NCBI GenBank assembly: GCA_963839475.1
Contig: CAWIVH010000015.1
Span: 310,001-374,000, forward strand
Direction of reading: 5' to 3'
Source: CAWIVH01 sp963839475
GTDB taxonomy: Bacteria > Acidobacteriota > UBA6911
Length of the DNA stretch: 64,000 nt
The notes under the pieces were generated by a model that saw only the letters and a program-made list of their open reading frames with translations, did not search any database and had not been told where the DNA came from. Position numbers and translations under genes: made by a program. Shown piece by piece: positions 34,498-44,321 of the stretch (positions are counted from its first letter, which is position 1; each line of letters starts with the position of its first letter).

Positions 34498-35904
34498 TTA
34501 GCGCGCCCACCATTTTCCCTTGTCCAGGTTTGAATTGGTTTCAACCCAGCGGCGCAGATTCTTCAGCGAATCATCCTGCCTGGCGATAAAATCGAACGGA
34601 TGAAACGGAGGCGGGGCTGGGCCAATAAACCGGCCGAGTTCCAGATAGGCTCTCAGCCGCTCCGCCGCATCGCCATTATTTTCCAGCTCTGCCAGAAGCG
34701 CCGATGGCCCGTGGGGCCGGCCCAGCCTGTACCGCAGGTCGGTCGAAAGCCGGCTGCGATTCGCATCCCACCAGCTGGTCCATACGGCGGGATCAGTCGC
34801 AAAAACCGATCCCAGTCCCGATTGCTCCTGGGCCAGCCTCGCCCCGGTGATGCGATAGAGCGCCTCTGCGGCAGGCGCCTTGAGCGTGTCTTCCCCGAGG
34901 AGTTCGATCAGCCGGGGAATGATTCGGATGTCGCCGAAACAGCCGGCAGCCCGCGCGGCCATGGGAGATGGCGCCTTCCGTACCAATCGCTCCAACACCT
35001 CGAAATCAGCCTGGACGCCGCTGAGTCCCAAGATCAGGCACGCGTCTGCATATTCAGGCTGCCCGGCGCACAGGGAGAGTGCACGAAGGCGTCCTTCAGG
35101 TGCTCCGGATTTGAACAGGACCCGAAGCGAAGACCGGACGACACGGTCGTCGGAGTGGCTGAGCAGCGCCCTCATCGAAGGTAGGGCCGGTGCGGCATCC
35201 ATGGACAAAAAGGCCTCGGCAGCAGCTGCGACGACCTCCGGCGCAGAGTCACGAAGAGAGCGCAATGCCAGGTCAGCGGGAAGCTGCCTTCGATAGGCCA
35301 GAACCTGGACGGCCGCTTCGCGAAGGGAAGGTGACGCATCGGAAAGCAAGGGTACAAGCACGCGGCCGATATCCGGGTTGGGGCTCAGGTAAAGCGCTTC
35401 GACAATGGCTTGCCGCTCTTCGGGATCTCGTTTGGCGGATATTCGAAGCAGGATCAGCACCCGCCGCAGCGCCTCCTCATCGTTCAGGCAGCCCATCACA
35501 AGTCCGACTGCATACATCCAATCCGGATCCGGGGTCTCCAGCTGCTCGGCTGTCTCGAAAAGCCTGGCGGCGGCGTCCGGTCCGCAATTCACTGCTGCGT
35601 CAATCTGGTTCAGCAATCGCTGCTCGGCGCGATCAGGATCCCGCCAGGTTTCGTGCGGCTCCGGGGCCCGATGACTGCGCAGGGTGGCAATGTCCTCCAC
35701 AGCATCGCGCGCCATATCCCAGAGGAAGTCCAGCTCGGACTGGGGCGAATGGATGCCCTCCACCGTCTGCGCCGCGGGAGGGCGGTAAGCGGGTACCGGC
35801 TGTAATTGCGACTGGCGGCGCGGCCAGGCGGGGACTACCAGGAGAGGTTCTCCCACCATGGCGCGGTATGACCGGTCTACGTTGCCCTTGTCTTTCATTT
35901 CCAT
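34498..35904 (-). CDS. HEAT-repeat protein, TIGR02270-like, T6SS-linked
   Basis: 468 residues. After an N-terminal region (about 1-110) there are successive helical HEAT-type repeats between about 150 and 370: VLVPLLSDASPSLREAAVQVL, ALRSLRDSAPEVVAAAAEAFL, MRALLSHSDDRVVRSSLRVL. A C-terminal domain ends near WVETNSNLDKGKWWAR. The layout matches the TIGR02270-type T6SS-associated proteins. It sits between vgrG and the DUF2169 gene and is probably an adaptor in effector loading; that role is inferred. Confidence 0.75.
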   Translation of the reverse strand: MEMKDKGNVDRSYRAMVGEPLLVVPAWPRRQSQLQPVPAYRPPAAQTVEGIHSPQSELDFLWDMARDAVEDIATLRSHRAPEPHETWRDPDRAEQRLLNQIDAAVNCGPDAAARLFETAEQLETPDPDWMYAVGLVMGCLNDEEALRRVLILLRISAKRDPEERQAIVEALYLSPNPDIGRVLVPLLSDASPSLREAAVQVLAYRRQLPADLALRSLRDSAPEVVAAAAEAFLSMDAAPALPSMRALLSHSDDRVVRSSLRVLFKSGAPEGRLRALSLCAGQPEYADACLILGLSGVQADFEVLERLVRKAPSPMAARAAGCFGDIRIIPRLIELLGEDTLKAPAAEALYRITGARLAQEQSGLGSVFATDPAVWTSWWDANRSRLSTDLRYRLGRPHGPSALLAELENNGDAAERLRAYLELGRFIGPAPPPFHPFDFIARQDDSLKNLRRWVETNSNLDKGKWWAR

Positions 35905-35941
35905 GGTCGCAGATCAGAGGTGAAGCATCCCTTCTTCCGTT

Positions 35942-38167
35942 TCAGTTCTGATCAATGGCGCTTCCCTTGAGGACCATCGATCCTCCGGCCTTGGCTGCAA
36001 CCTTGCCCGATGCTTCGATGGTGATGTTGGTGCCCTTGATCAGGATATCGCCGCTCTTTTTCAGGACGATTTTGGCGGACCCCGCCGTAAGAGTGATCTG
36101 GTTGGCAGCCTCGATGGCCACGCTGTCCGCTTTGAGGGCGTAGGCGCCCCCAACACTCTCACCGTGTTTGCCTCCGATGGTCTCGGTGAGGTTTCCGCCG
36201 ACCTCGAGTTTTTTGCTGCCGCCGACGTTTTCCGCTGCGCTCGATCCCACGGTTACGGCCAGCGCCGCGCCAACGGATTGGATCAACGCGGCTCCCACCG
36301 TCTGCGTCATCACCCCTCCGACGCTCACCGTCATAGCCACGCCAACAGTTTCGCTGTAATTCAGCGCGACTGTTTCAGTAAGGTTCGAGCCGATGTTCAC
36401 GGTCATGTTGGCGCCGATGTTCTCTGTGTGGTTTGCGCCAACGGTCATCGACTTGTTGGCTCCGATGGTTTCCGTGTGGTTGCTGCCGACCTTGATGGTT
36501 TTATCTACGCCAACCGAGCCGGACTGATTGTTGCCGATGGAATAGGTCTGGTCGACTCCGATCGTGATTTTTTCGTTGTTGGTGACGTCCCGGGTCCGGT
36601 CATTGAGCACATGTTCCCGCAAGTCGTGTTCAATCTTCGAATCCATGTCGAACTGGCCGTGGACACGAATCAACTCGTTTCCTTTAGTGTCGTCCAGGAT
36701 GAATTCGTTGTAGCCGCCGCCTCCCAGCGTACTGTTCGATTTGAATCCCATTTGGCTTTTGCCGCCCGGCAGCCCGAAGGGGGGCCGGTTGTCGCCGTTG
36801 TAGACGGTGCCGGTGATGATCGGGAGGTCGGGATTGCCTTCCAGGTACTGAACCACTACTTCCTGGCCGATTCGCGGAATAATGATGGCCCCCCAGGTCG
36901 GTCCGGCCCACGTCTGGCTGACTCGAATCCAGCATGAGCTCTTTTCATCCTTTTTCCCGTCGCGATCCCAGTGGAACTGCACCTTCACCCGGCCGTGCTC
37001 ATCGGGGTAGATTTCTTCCCCCTTCGGCCCGGTGACAATGGCAGTCTGAGAGCCTGATATGTGCGGACGCGGCGTTACTCTCATCGGCCGGAACTGAACG
37101 GTCGACGGGATGCATTCCAGGTCGGCCCTATATTCGTTTGCCGAAGTGGTTCCCGCCGTCTCTTTGAGTGCCTGCAGCTGCGAACCGGAGTGAAAAACTT
37201 TGGTGAGGAGGTACTCGTGGTTTAGATCCGGGCGGGGGTGCTCGGCCATGTCAAACTTGAACCCGGGAAGGAGGCGCCTGCAGTTGCTTTTGCCGTTACC
37301 CACCTTGCGCGGGGTCTGCTGTTCCTGGAGCCGGATTTCGCTCAAAGTCGTGCCGACCGATGGCTGCACGTACTCCCCGGGGTAATCGTAGATCTCCAGT
37401 GCGGTATCCCGGTCCGCCGCCTTCTTGACGGTGAGGTCGAGCTTTGGCTTCTTGAAATCGTAGTCCCGCAGGACGATCTCTCCGGGTCGAACTGCCTGCA
37501 TATATTGAAACCGGTAGATATGCTCGATGTCGGGCTCTTCCCCGGTGGCGGATTGAAAGTAGAGCTTGGGATCGCCTTCAATGGGCGTGTGGACGGATGA
37601 TGCATCTCCCAAGGTCAGCACGTGCTTGTTTTTGGAGTGCTCAAACCAATAGTAGATTCCTTCCTCCTCCATGAGGCGGGAGATGAAGGCAAGATCGGAT
37701 TCCCGGTATTGCACGCAATACTCGCGCTCCTGATACCTCGCTTTGAGCTTGAACTGGAACTCGCTGGCCGGGATGTCGGCATCGATGAGGACCTTTTTGA
37801 TGATGTCCGGGACGGTCATTTCCTGGAAGATCCTGGATTTGTGCCGCAGTCCGAGAAGCCAGGCCTTCGGGACCAGCTCCGCTTTGTACTGGGTAAGGCG
37901 GGTCGGTTCGCTGGACTGTTCGAACTTGCTGACGATCCCGCAAATATAGCGGGTTCCTTCGTTACCTTCGATAGTCAGCATTGCCGGCTTGCCCAGGATG
38001 GCCTCGAAATCAGGTTCGACATCCTCGAGCGCCAATTCGAGTTGAAACTGAAACAGTTCTGAAAGAGCTTCGCGGCCCGTGAATTTAATGACTTTGAGGT
38101 CTTTGCTGGAATAGGGCCCCGCCTCGAATAGGAAATCAGCTTCCAAGCCCAAACGACGTTTTGCCAT
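35942..38167 (-). CDS. tssI: T6SS spike protein VgrG (TssI)
   Basis: 741 residues. The N-terminal gp27-like part has LSELFQFQLEL and CVQYRESDLAFISRLMEEEGIYY; the gp5 OB-domain has YPDEHGRVKVQFHWDRDGK, SSCWIRVSQTWAG and PRIGQEVVVQYLEGNPD. From about residue 535 to 670 there is a strict 8-residue repeat of the form VGxxxTxx (for example TIGANKSMTVGANHTENIG), which forms the triple-stranded beta-helix. No C-terminal effector domain follows. It sits at the end of the core minus arm, just before the effector module. Confidence 0.95.
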   Translation of the reverse strand: MAKRRLGLEADFLFEAGPYSSKDLKVIKFTGREALSELFQFQLELALEDVEPDFEAILGKPAMLTIEGNEGTRYICGIVSKFEQSSEPTRLTQYKAELVPKAWLLGLRHKSRIFQEMTVPDIIKKVLIDADIPASEFQFKLKARYQEREYCVQYRESDLAFISRLMEEEGIYYWFEHSKNKHVLTLGDASSVHTPIEGDPKLYFQSATGEEPDIEHIYRFQYMQAVRPGEIVLRDYDFKKPKLDLTVKKAADRDTALEIYDYPGEYVQPSVGTTLSEIRLQEQQTPRKVGNGKSNCRRLLPGFKFDMAEHPRPDLNHEYLLTKVFHSGSQLQALKETAGTTSANEYRADLECIPSTVQFRPMRVTPRPHISGSQTAIVTGPKGEEIYPDEHGRVKVQFHWDRDGKKDEKSSCWIRVSQTWAGPTWGAIIIPRIGQEVVVQYLEGNPDLPIITGTVYNGDNRPPFGLPGGKSQMGFKSNSTLGGGGYNEFILDDTKGNELIRVHGQFDMDSKIEHDLREHVLNDRTRDVTNNEKITIGVDQTYSIGNNQSGSVGVDKTIKVGSNHTETIGANKSMTVGANHTENIGANMTVNIGSNLTETVALNYSETVGVAMTVSVGGVMTQTVGAALIQSVGAALAVTVGSSAAENVGGSKKLEVGGNLTETIGGKHGESVGGAYALKADSVAIEAANQITLTAGSAKIVLKKSGDILIKGTNITIEASGKVAAKAGGSMVLKGSAIDQN

Positions 38168-38237
38168 GATCCAAACCTCTTTGGCCGACAGCAGTCAGCT
38201 CGATTTGCGTGTACAGGGACAAAAGCCGCCGCTGTTA

Positions 38238-40946
38238 TCAAAACCGCAACGTAAAGTTATTCTCGGAATCGACCTCCACGCGCAACGTGTCCGTCAGGGT
38301 TCCGGTCCCGAGTCTCTCCAGTATCTCTGTCGATATCTTCGGCAGCAGCGTCCCGTTGATGATGTGATCGATGTTGCGGGCGCCGGATTCAACTTCGGTG
38401 CACCGTTGGGCAATCAAATCGACCACGGCCGCTTCATATTCAAATTTCATCCGCTGACTTTCGAGAAGTCGCTTTCCCACCTGCCCCAATTTCAGCGTCA
38501 CGATTTCTTTCATCGCCTCTGTGGAAATCGGGTAGAAAGGAACGACGGTCATGCGGCCCAGAAGGGCGGGCTTGAAGTGCTTGATGAGGGCCGGCCGTAT
38601 GGCGTTCATGAGTTCATCCATGTCGGGTCGAACCGGCCCGCTTGCCATGGACATGATGGTGTCCGATGCCAAGTTGCTGGTGAGCAGAATCACGGTGTTT
38701 TTGAAATCGACCACGCGTCCCTCTCCATCGGCGAGCATTCCCTTGTCGAACACCTGATAAAAGATATTCAGCACCTCAGGATCGGCTTTTTCGACTTCAT
38801 CCAGGAGCACCACAGAGTAGGGCCGCTGGCGCACCGCTTCCGTCAGCACCCCACCCTCGCCGTAACCGACATATCCCGGCGGAGAGCCGATCAGGCGCGA
38901 AACCGTATGCTTTTCCTGAAACTCCGACATATTGATGGTGACCATGAAGCGTTCGCCCCCGAAGAGCAGGTCAGCCAGACCGAGCCCGCTCTCCGTCTTA
39001 CCCACCCCGCTTGGCCCGACCAGGAGAAAAACGCCGATAGGCGTCTTGGGATTTTGCAGCCCGGCTTTTGCGGCACGTATGCCTCTCCCGAGGGCTTCGA
39101 TTGCATGGTCCTGACCTTTTATCCGCTGGCGGAGGTTGTTCTCGAACTGCAGAATGGTCTGTGCTTCATCCCGCACCATTTTGCCCAGAGGGACGCCGGT
39201 CCAATCGGAGACCACACGGGCGATGGTTTCCCCGTTCACTTCGGTCGGAATATAAGGGGACTTTCCCTGTATCTCCTTGAGGGTGGTCAGTGCGGTCTCG
39301 AGTTCCAGTTTAGCTGCAGCCAAATCCAGCGGCGGTTTTGCCGATTGCTCCGGCACACCCGCCGCCCCGGCGGCAGGCGGTGCCGGGGTCGGAGATGCGA
39401 TTTCGGCTGCCGGGGATTTTCCGTCCCCTTCGATTATTGCGCGCAGCGACAGGACCCGGTCCACCGCTTCTTTCTCCTTCAGCCAGCGAGCCTCCACGGA
39501 CGCCGCCTCCGACTGGGTATCCGCGATTTTTCCATTGAGCTCCGAGATGTGTACGTCGTCGACCGCGACACCCGCCGCCTTGTCACGCACCAGCGCATCC
39601 AGTTCGCGCTGGAGGGACTGGGTCCGGCGGCGAATGTCCTCGAGTTCAAAGGGACTCGATGAAAGCCCGATGTGCACGCGTGCCGCGCACGTGTCAAGCA
39701 AATCCACCGCCTTATCCGGAAGTTGTCGCCCGGAAATGTATCGGCTCGACAACTTCACAGCCTCGACCACGGCCTCGTCCAACACCCTGACTTTGTGCGA
39801 GGCTTCATATTTTTCGCGCAACCCGCGCAGCATCAGGATGGTGTCTTGCTCGCCGGGTTCATCCAGCTTGACCGGCTGAAAACGGCGCGCCAGGGCCGGA
39901 TCTTTTTCGAAATACTTCTTGTACTCCGACCAGGTGGTTGCTGCGATGGTGCGCAATTCGCCGCGAGCCAGCGCCGGCTTCAGGAGATTCGCTGCATCTC
40001 CGCCGCCGACGGATCCTCCGGCGCCGATGATTGTGTGCGCCTCATCGATGAACAAAATGATCGGTTTGGGCGATCCTTTAACTTCGCTGATGACGGCTTT
40101 GAGCCGGTTTTCGAATTCCCCTTTGACACCGGCCCCCGCCTGCAGAAGGCCAAGGTCCAGCCCGAGCAGGTCGACCCCGGCAAGAAGCGAAGGCACATCT
40201 CCCTGAACGATCTTGAGGGCCAAACCCTCGACCACCGCGGTCTTGCCGACGCCCGCTTCGCCAACCACGATCGGATTGTTCTTCCGCCTCCGCGCAAGGA
40301 TGTCGATCATCTGGCGGATTTCGCGATCCCGCCCGAAAACGGGATCGATTTCGCCGGCGCGGGCGCGGGCGGTAAAGTCGGTGGTGAACCGGGCCAGGGC
40401 CGATTCGGCATCAGCGCGGCGATCGGCAGGCACCATTCCCGCGCCCGGCGCGGCCCCTGGGGAAGGAACGGTTTCGGAAGACTTCTCCACGATCGAAAGC
40501 AGGTTCTTTCGGATAGCCTCTTTGGAGATCTTGTCCAACATGTCGACGAATGCACCGGTGGTGTAACGCGACGGCCTATCGATCAGTGCGGCCATGAGAG
40601 CGCCGGATCGAACTTCGGTCAGGCCGAATTCCAGGGAAGCCACGAGCCAGCCGTCCTGGAACCACTCCAGCATGAGCGGCGAAAAAACCGGCTTGCCGGC
40701 GTTGCCGCTGCGCATTTCCTCGACTGCGCGCTGCAGGGCCTTCTGGAAACGTGCAGATTCAATTTCAAAGTGGCGCAGCAGGAGCTGAAGATCAGCGGCC
40801 GGGTCTTCGACCATCCTGAGCAGCAGGTGTTCCACGGTAACCTCGTAGTGTCCCCGGGAAACACAAAGCCCAGCGGCACCCTCCAGGGCACGGGTGCAGA
40901 AGCGGTTCAGGCGACGCAATATCGATTTTATTTCGACGGTAATCAT
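38238..40946 (-). CDS. tssH: T6SS sheath-recycling AAA+ ATPase TssH (ClpV)
   Basis: 902 residues with a Clp N-domain and two AAA+ modules. AAA1 has Walker A GEAGVGKTAVVEG and Walker B ILFIDEAHT. AAA2 has GPSGVGKTE and VVLLDEVEKAD, plus SPPGYVGYGEGG. The extended middle region (about 500-570) has a Pro/Ala-rich linker (SPTPAPPAAGAAG). TssH disassembles the contracted TssB/TssC sheath. The gene follows tssG by 13 bp on the same strand. Motifs are complete, so the ATPase should be active. Confidence 0.95.
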   Translation of the reverse strand: MITVEIKSILRRLNRFCTRALEGAAGLCVSRGHYEVTVEHLLLRMVEDPAADLQLLLRHFEIESARFQKALQRAVEEMRSGNAGKPVFSPLMLEWFQDGWLVASLEFGLTEVRSGALMAALIDRPSRYTTGAFVDMLDKISKEAIRKNLLSIVEKSSETVPSPGAAPGAGMVPADRRADAESALARFTTDFTARARAGEIDPVFGRDREIRQMIDILARRRKNNPIVVGEAGVGKTAVVEGLALKIVQGDVPSLLAGVDLLGLDLGLLQAGAGVKGEFENRLKAVISEVKGSPKPIILFIDEAHTIIGAGGSVGGGDAANLLKPALARGELRTIAATTWSEYKKYFEKDPALARRFQPVKLDEPGEQDTILMLRGLREKYEASHKVRVLDEAVVEAVKLSSRYISGRQLPDKAVDLLDTCAARVHIGLSSSPFELEDIRRRTQSLQRELDALVRDKAAGVAVDDVHISELNGKIADTQSEAASVEARWLKEKEAVDRVLSLRAIIEGDGKSPAAEIASPTPAPPAAGAAGVPEQSAKPPLDLAAAKLELETALTTLKEIQGKSPYIPTEVNGETIARVVSDWTGVPLGKMVRDEAQTILQFENNLRQRIKGQDHAIEALGRGIRAAKAGLQNPKTPIGVFLLVGPSGVGKTESGLGLADLLFGGERFMVTINMSEFQEKHTVSRLIGSPPGYVGYGEGGVLTEAVRQRPYSVVLLDEVEKADPEVLNIFYQVFDKGMLADGEGRVVDFKNTVILLTSNLASDTIMSMASGPVRPDMDELMNAIRPALIKHFKPALLGRMTVVPFYPISTEAMKEIVTLKLGQVGKRLLESQRMKFEYEAAVVDLIAQRCTEVESGARNIDHIINGTLLPKISTEILERLGTGTLTDTLRVEVDSENNFTLRF

Positions 40947-40959
40947 GGCAACCTCGATT

Positions 40960-42036
40960 CTAAGATTCTGCAGGCCTCATCGGCGCATGCCCGGGCCATG
41001 GAAAGACAATGTGGGGTGTTTGGATCACTGGTTGGCGGAGCACTATCAAAGGATCTTGCCGGGGATTCGGCAGGCAGCTGGTCCATCCCAGCCTTTGAGG
41101 AGACTTCGTCGACAGTCTTAAAGGCGGCGTCTCCTCGGCGCGCAACTTCACCTGGATGTCGAAGTCCAGGCGGTCGGTTGCGAAATATCGCGTCAGGTTA
41201 ACCATAGCCGCGTAATCAGCGGCGACAGGAAGGAAACGCAGATAATCTATTAATCCGAGGGATCCGGTGGCGATGCGGAACTTGCCGCTCATATCGCGCA
41301 CCTCCCCTCCGAGGCTGAAATCCCGTCCGAGGCTGCAGTTTTGCGTTCCCAGGCGGTTTTGCTGCTGAGGTTCGATCCGCACGCGCCGTTCCACGCACTG
41401 TTTCACCGCAATGCCGGGCAGACCGAAATAATCCCGCAATATTCCCTCAAGGGCAGAAGCCGAATGTGGCTTGCGGGTTACAAGCCCGGCATAGCGTAGG
41501 AGTCGCACCGAAGGCAGACCGGTCGACCCGACCAGGAACGAAGTGCCCAGACCCAACAGGGAGAAGACGCGACCGGAAAACTCATCCGCGCCCATATGGC
41601 GGAATTGAACCGCATAGCGATACTTTTCCCATGCACGATAAAAAAGAGAAAGTGCGCGATGGTGAAAAATATCCAGGAAGTCGCGCACCGCTGCCTGGTT
41701 GTTTTCCTTCCAAAGCAGGTCCTCGGTAAAAAAAGTAGGGAGGGGAGAGTCGCTGGAGAACAATCCGAGGAAATTCGTTCTGATGCTAAAACGCTGCTGC
41801 CCGGATATAGCGCTTTTCTCGGGTTCGATTCCTGCGAGGTCCGAAGCGGGAAAGCTCAGAGACACTGCGGGCTTCAAGCGCAGTAATTCATCCGCTGCCG
41901 GGCCGGGGCCGCCCAGGCGCGCCCCCCCGAGATAGCGCTGGAGGAGTTGCACCGCCTGGAAAAAAGCGAAGGCGTGCGGCTTATCTTGCAGCGCCTTGAT
42001 CAGGCCAGGATTTGATGACCGACTCTCGGTGCCCAT
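40960..42036 (-). CDS. tssG: T6SS baseplate protein TssG
   Basis: 358 residues. The opening HAFAFFQAVQLLQRYL is characteristic, with LKPAVSLSFPASDLAGIE, NFLGLFSSDSPLPTFFTEDLL, and FLDIFHHRALSLFYRAW. It overlaps the end of tssF by 37 bp, the usual coupling of these two genes. TssF2-TssG is the core of the baseplate wedge. Length is normal for the family. Confidence 0.95.
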   Translation of the reverse strand: MGTESRSSNPGLIKALQDKPHAFAFFQAVQLLQRYLGGARLGGPGPAADELLRLKPAVSLSFPASDLAGIEPEKSAISGQQRFSIRTNFLGLFSSDSPLPTFFTEDLLWKENNQAAVRDFLDIFHHRALSLFYRAWEKYRYAVQFRHMGADEFSGRVFSLLGLGTSFLVGSTGLPSVRLLRYAGLVTRKPHSASALEGILRDYFGLPGIAVKQCVERRVRIEPQQQNRLGTQNCSLGRDFSLGGEVRDMSGKFRIATGSLGLIDYLRFLPVAADYAAMVNLTRYFATDRLDFDIQVKLRAEETPPLRLSTKSPQRLGWTSCLPNPRQDPLIVLRQPVIQTPHIVFPWPGHAPMRPAES

Positions 42037-43760
42037 TGGTAAATCTCTCCCTGCTTCACCCCGCGGACGGTCAGCCTGGTAAAGGAGTTAAGCGAGGCAT
42101 ATAGGGCGAATATCTCGTTGAGTATGTTCGCGAAGAGGTACAGGTCCCCCTCACCTGCGAAATTGGTTTCCAGGAGACCCAGCTCGATGGATGTTCCCCG
42201 AACCGGAATCCCCTTGAATAGCCAGTCCATCGGCCGGGTATTGATTTGCTGCACAGAGTCCAGGCGCAATTCGTTTTCGCGAGCCGCCTGTCGATCATAC
42301 AAGGCGTGAAAGTTGTAGATTTCCAGGATTGATCGGAGACCTTGCGTGCTGGCCAGGCTCAAGTAGTTCATGGCCAGGTGCGACAGCAGACGCCAATGGA
42401 GACCCTGGTCCAGCGGGGGCCGGATGGAGGATGTGACTCCCGTAATATTCTCGAAAGTGGCAAATTCAGGCGAATCGGAGGTTGCCTCTCGGATTTCCCT
42501 GACCCGCAGGTGGCTTGGGAGGTTGCGATTCGTGCAGGTGATGTCCATCGAAATGGTTTCCGCCGGGGGAAGCATGTGCACCTCCTGTTCGGAAACGAAA
42601 GCGATGAAAGTGTCGGTCCCCTCCCCGGCGACAGAAGGGCGCAAGCGGGTCTGGTAAAAGACCGGCTCGCGGTCCGAAGCCACGTCGTGGATGAAAGAAT
42701 AGAACGGAGAATATTCCCTCGAGTGGATCTGGCCCTCGGACCAGCCGGCCACTCGATCAATCGAGTAGATCTCGTAATGTCGGGCATCCACGGATGCCGG
42801 GCGAACCCTGTATTCCACACGGTCGTGCTCCAGCCGGATAGGGTCGGCAGAACTCGGAAACAGGTTTATCACAGGGGTGCAGAATAGGTGGAAATTGTCT
42901 GCCGTAACCCTCGGTAATTTTTCGGCGCCCTTATGGAACCGGAACTGGAGTTCGAATTTGCCGCCCGTCTCGAGGTCGCAAGCCCGCCGCAGGCCCGAGA
43001 TATCAATAAACATGAACTTGGCGGGAAGGGCAAAATATTCCTGAAGCAGACGAAAACCTGCGAACGAGATGAGTGGATAAGGCAGTAGGGCTTCTTCTTC
43101 AGAAAACCCAGCGACTTTCACAGACGAAGCGGGAAGCGTCAGCTGCTGGCTGGGCCGGCCCTCGAGATAGCCTTGGAAAACGATCTCTTTCAATTTGCGG
43201 CAGAACCACAGATAGATCAGGTGGGCCGATTCCCGATCCCCGCCAAGGAACAGGCGCATGGAATCCATTCCCACCTGCTTCAGCTGGATCCCCTTTGCCA
43301 TTTGGAATCCGAGCCGCAAGGTTAGAGGAGCACCCGCCTTCTCTTCGAGGTCCGCGTCCGTTATTTCCGCTGGAAACATGTCGACATCGTAGCAGGTGCG
43401 GAAGCGGCAGGGACTTCCCTCGACCGGAATCGATGCCACCTCCGTTCCCCGCGGGATGCGGACTTTGTCGCTGACAGCGCCGGGCACGGGTTTGAATTCC
43501 AGGATAGACATGCTGGGGATGGTCCGGAGATAGTGGGGCCAGAGCAGGTTGAGCAGGCCATGGGTCACTTCCGGAAACTCATCATCCAGTTTTTGGCGAA
43601 TCCGGCCGGCGAGGAAGGCGAACCCTTCCAGAAGCCGGTCCACATCCGGATCACTGCCGCGTTCTGCCAGCATGTGGGCCAAGGCTGGGTAATTCTGAGA
43701 GAACTCCTTCCCCATCTCCCTCAGAAAGGCCAGCTCGTCCTGGTAGTATTTGCTGAACAT
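42000..43760 (-). CDS. tssF: T6SS baseplate protein TssF
   Basis: 586 residues. The N-terminus YYQDELAFLREMGKEFSQNYP is the classic TssF/ImpG start, followed by DPDVDRLLEGFAFLAGRIRQKLDDEFPE. The middle has VEYRVRPASVDARHYEIYSID, and the end WDLAMNYLSLA-type motifs (LSHLAMNYLSLAS). It starts 9 bp after tssE. With TssG, TssE and TssK it forms the cytoplasmic baseplate. Confidence 0.95.
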   Translation of the reverse strand: MFSKYYQDELAFLREMGKEFSQNYPALAHMLAERGSDPDVDRLLEGFAFLAGRIRQKLDDEFPEVTHGLLNLLWPHYLRTIPSMSILEFKPVPGAVSDKVRIPRGTEVASIPVEGSPCRFRTCYDVDMFPAEITDADLEEKAGAPLTLRLGFQMAKGIQLKQVGMDSMRLFLGGDRESAHLIYLWFCRKLKEIVFQGYLEGRPSQQLTLPASSVKVAGFSEEEALLPYPLISFAGFRLLQEYFALPAKFMFIDISGLRRACDLETGGKFELQFRFHKGAEKLPRVTADNFHLFCTPVINLFPSSADPIRLEHDRVEYRVRPASVDARHYEIYSIDRVAGWSEGQIHSREYSPFYSFIHDVASDREPVFYQTRLRPSVAGEGTDTFIAFVSEQEVHMLPPAETISMDITCTNRNLPSHLRVREIREATSDSPEFATFENITGVTSSIRPPLDQGLHWRLLSHLAMNYLSLASTQGLRSILEIYNFHALYDRQAARENELRLDSVQQINTRPMDWLFKGIPVRGTSIELGLLETNFAGEGDLYLFANILNEIFALYASLNSFTRLTVRGVKQGEIYQWAPRVGHQILA

Positions 43761-43769
43761 ATTCAGGCC

Positions 43770-44186
43770 CTACTCGCGTACCGACACCTCGCCGTTGCTG
43801 CCCACCCGGGTCCTGAAGGATACAGGGCGGCTGGAAGGGCCGGGCGAAAGCGTGGCTGTGATATCGAAGTGCAGATTGAAAGCGCTGTCCTCGGAACCGG
43901 AATAGCGGACCCGGACGGAAGACAAGCGCGGCTCGTATTTTTCGATGGTCGTGCGGATGGCCTGCTCCATGGATCGAATCGCGTCTGGGAAAGAGTGCAG
44001 GAGATCCGCCATGTCAGGGATGCCGTAATCCAGGGCGACGGGAGCGTTGCCGCGACGGGTGTTCAGCATCTTCCCGAGGTGTTCGATGACGGATTTGACG
44101 ACCTGGGCTTCGCTCGTCCGGGTAGTCCGTGACGAGTCGGGCCGAGCATCCGCCAGCCGCTCCAAAATAGTGCGCTCGCGGAGCAT
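43770..44186 (-). CDS. tssE: T6SS baseplate protein TssE (gp25-like)
   Basis: 138 residues from ATG 44186 (GAGGGA about 9 bases upstream); the frame is open to 44300 but the extension lacks family character. It has the gp25-like core: VIEHLGKMLNTRRGNAPVALDYGIPDMADL, then IEKYEPRLSSVRVRY. TssE lies at the centre of the baseplate and begins sheath polymerisation. Length (about 140) is normal. It lies 136 bp after tssC. Confidence 0.92.
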   Translation of the reverse strand: MLRERTILERLADARPDSSRTTRTSEAQVVKSVIEHLGKMLNTRRGNAPVALDYGIPDMADLLHSFPDAIRSMEQAIRTTIEKYEPRLSSVRVRYSGSEDSAFNLHFDITATLSPGPSSRPVSFRTRVGSNGEVSVRE

Positions 44187-44321
44187 AGTGGCATCCCTCG
44201 CCTGCATAAAAGGAGCGCCGTCAATTCGTAACGAGGTTCCCGAAGGTTGCGATTCCTCGAAGCAGCAACAGGATGCCGGGCAAAAGTGTCGCCCGGGCAT
44301 CCCATTCTCTTTGCTGCCCGA

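Noticed and set aside
38166..41201. Two long plus-strand open frames (about 500 residues each) opposite tssH
   Set aside because: They lie antisense to clearly conserved ClpV motifs and their translations are Arg/His/Gly-rich with no family features; they are caused by the GC-rich codon pattern.
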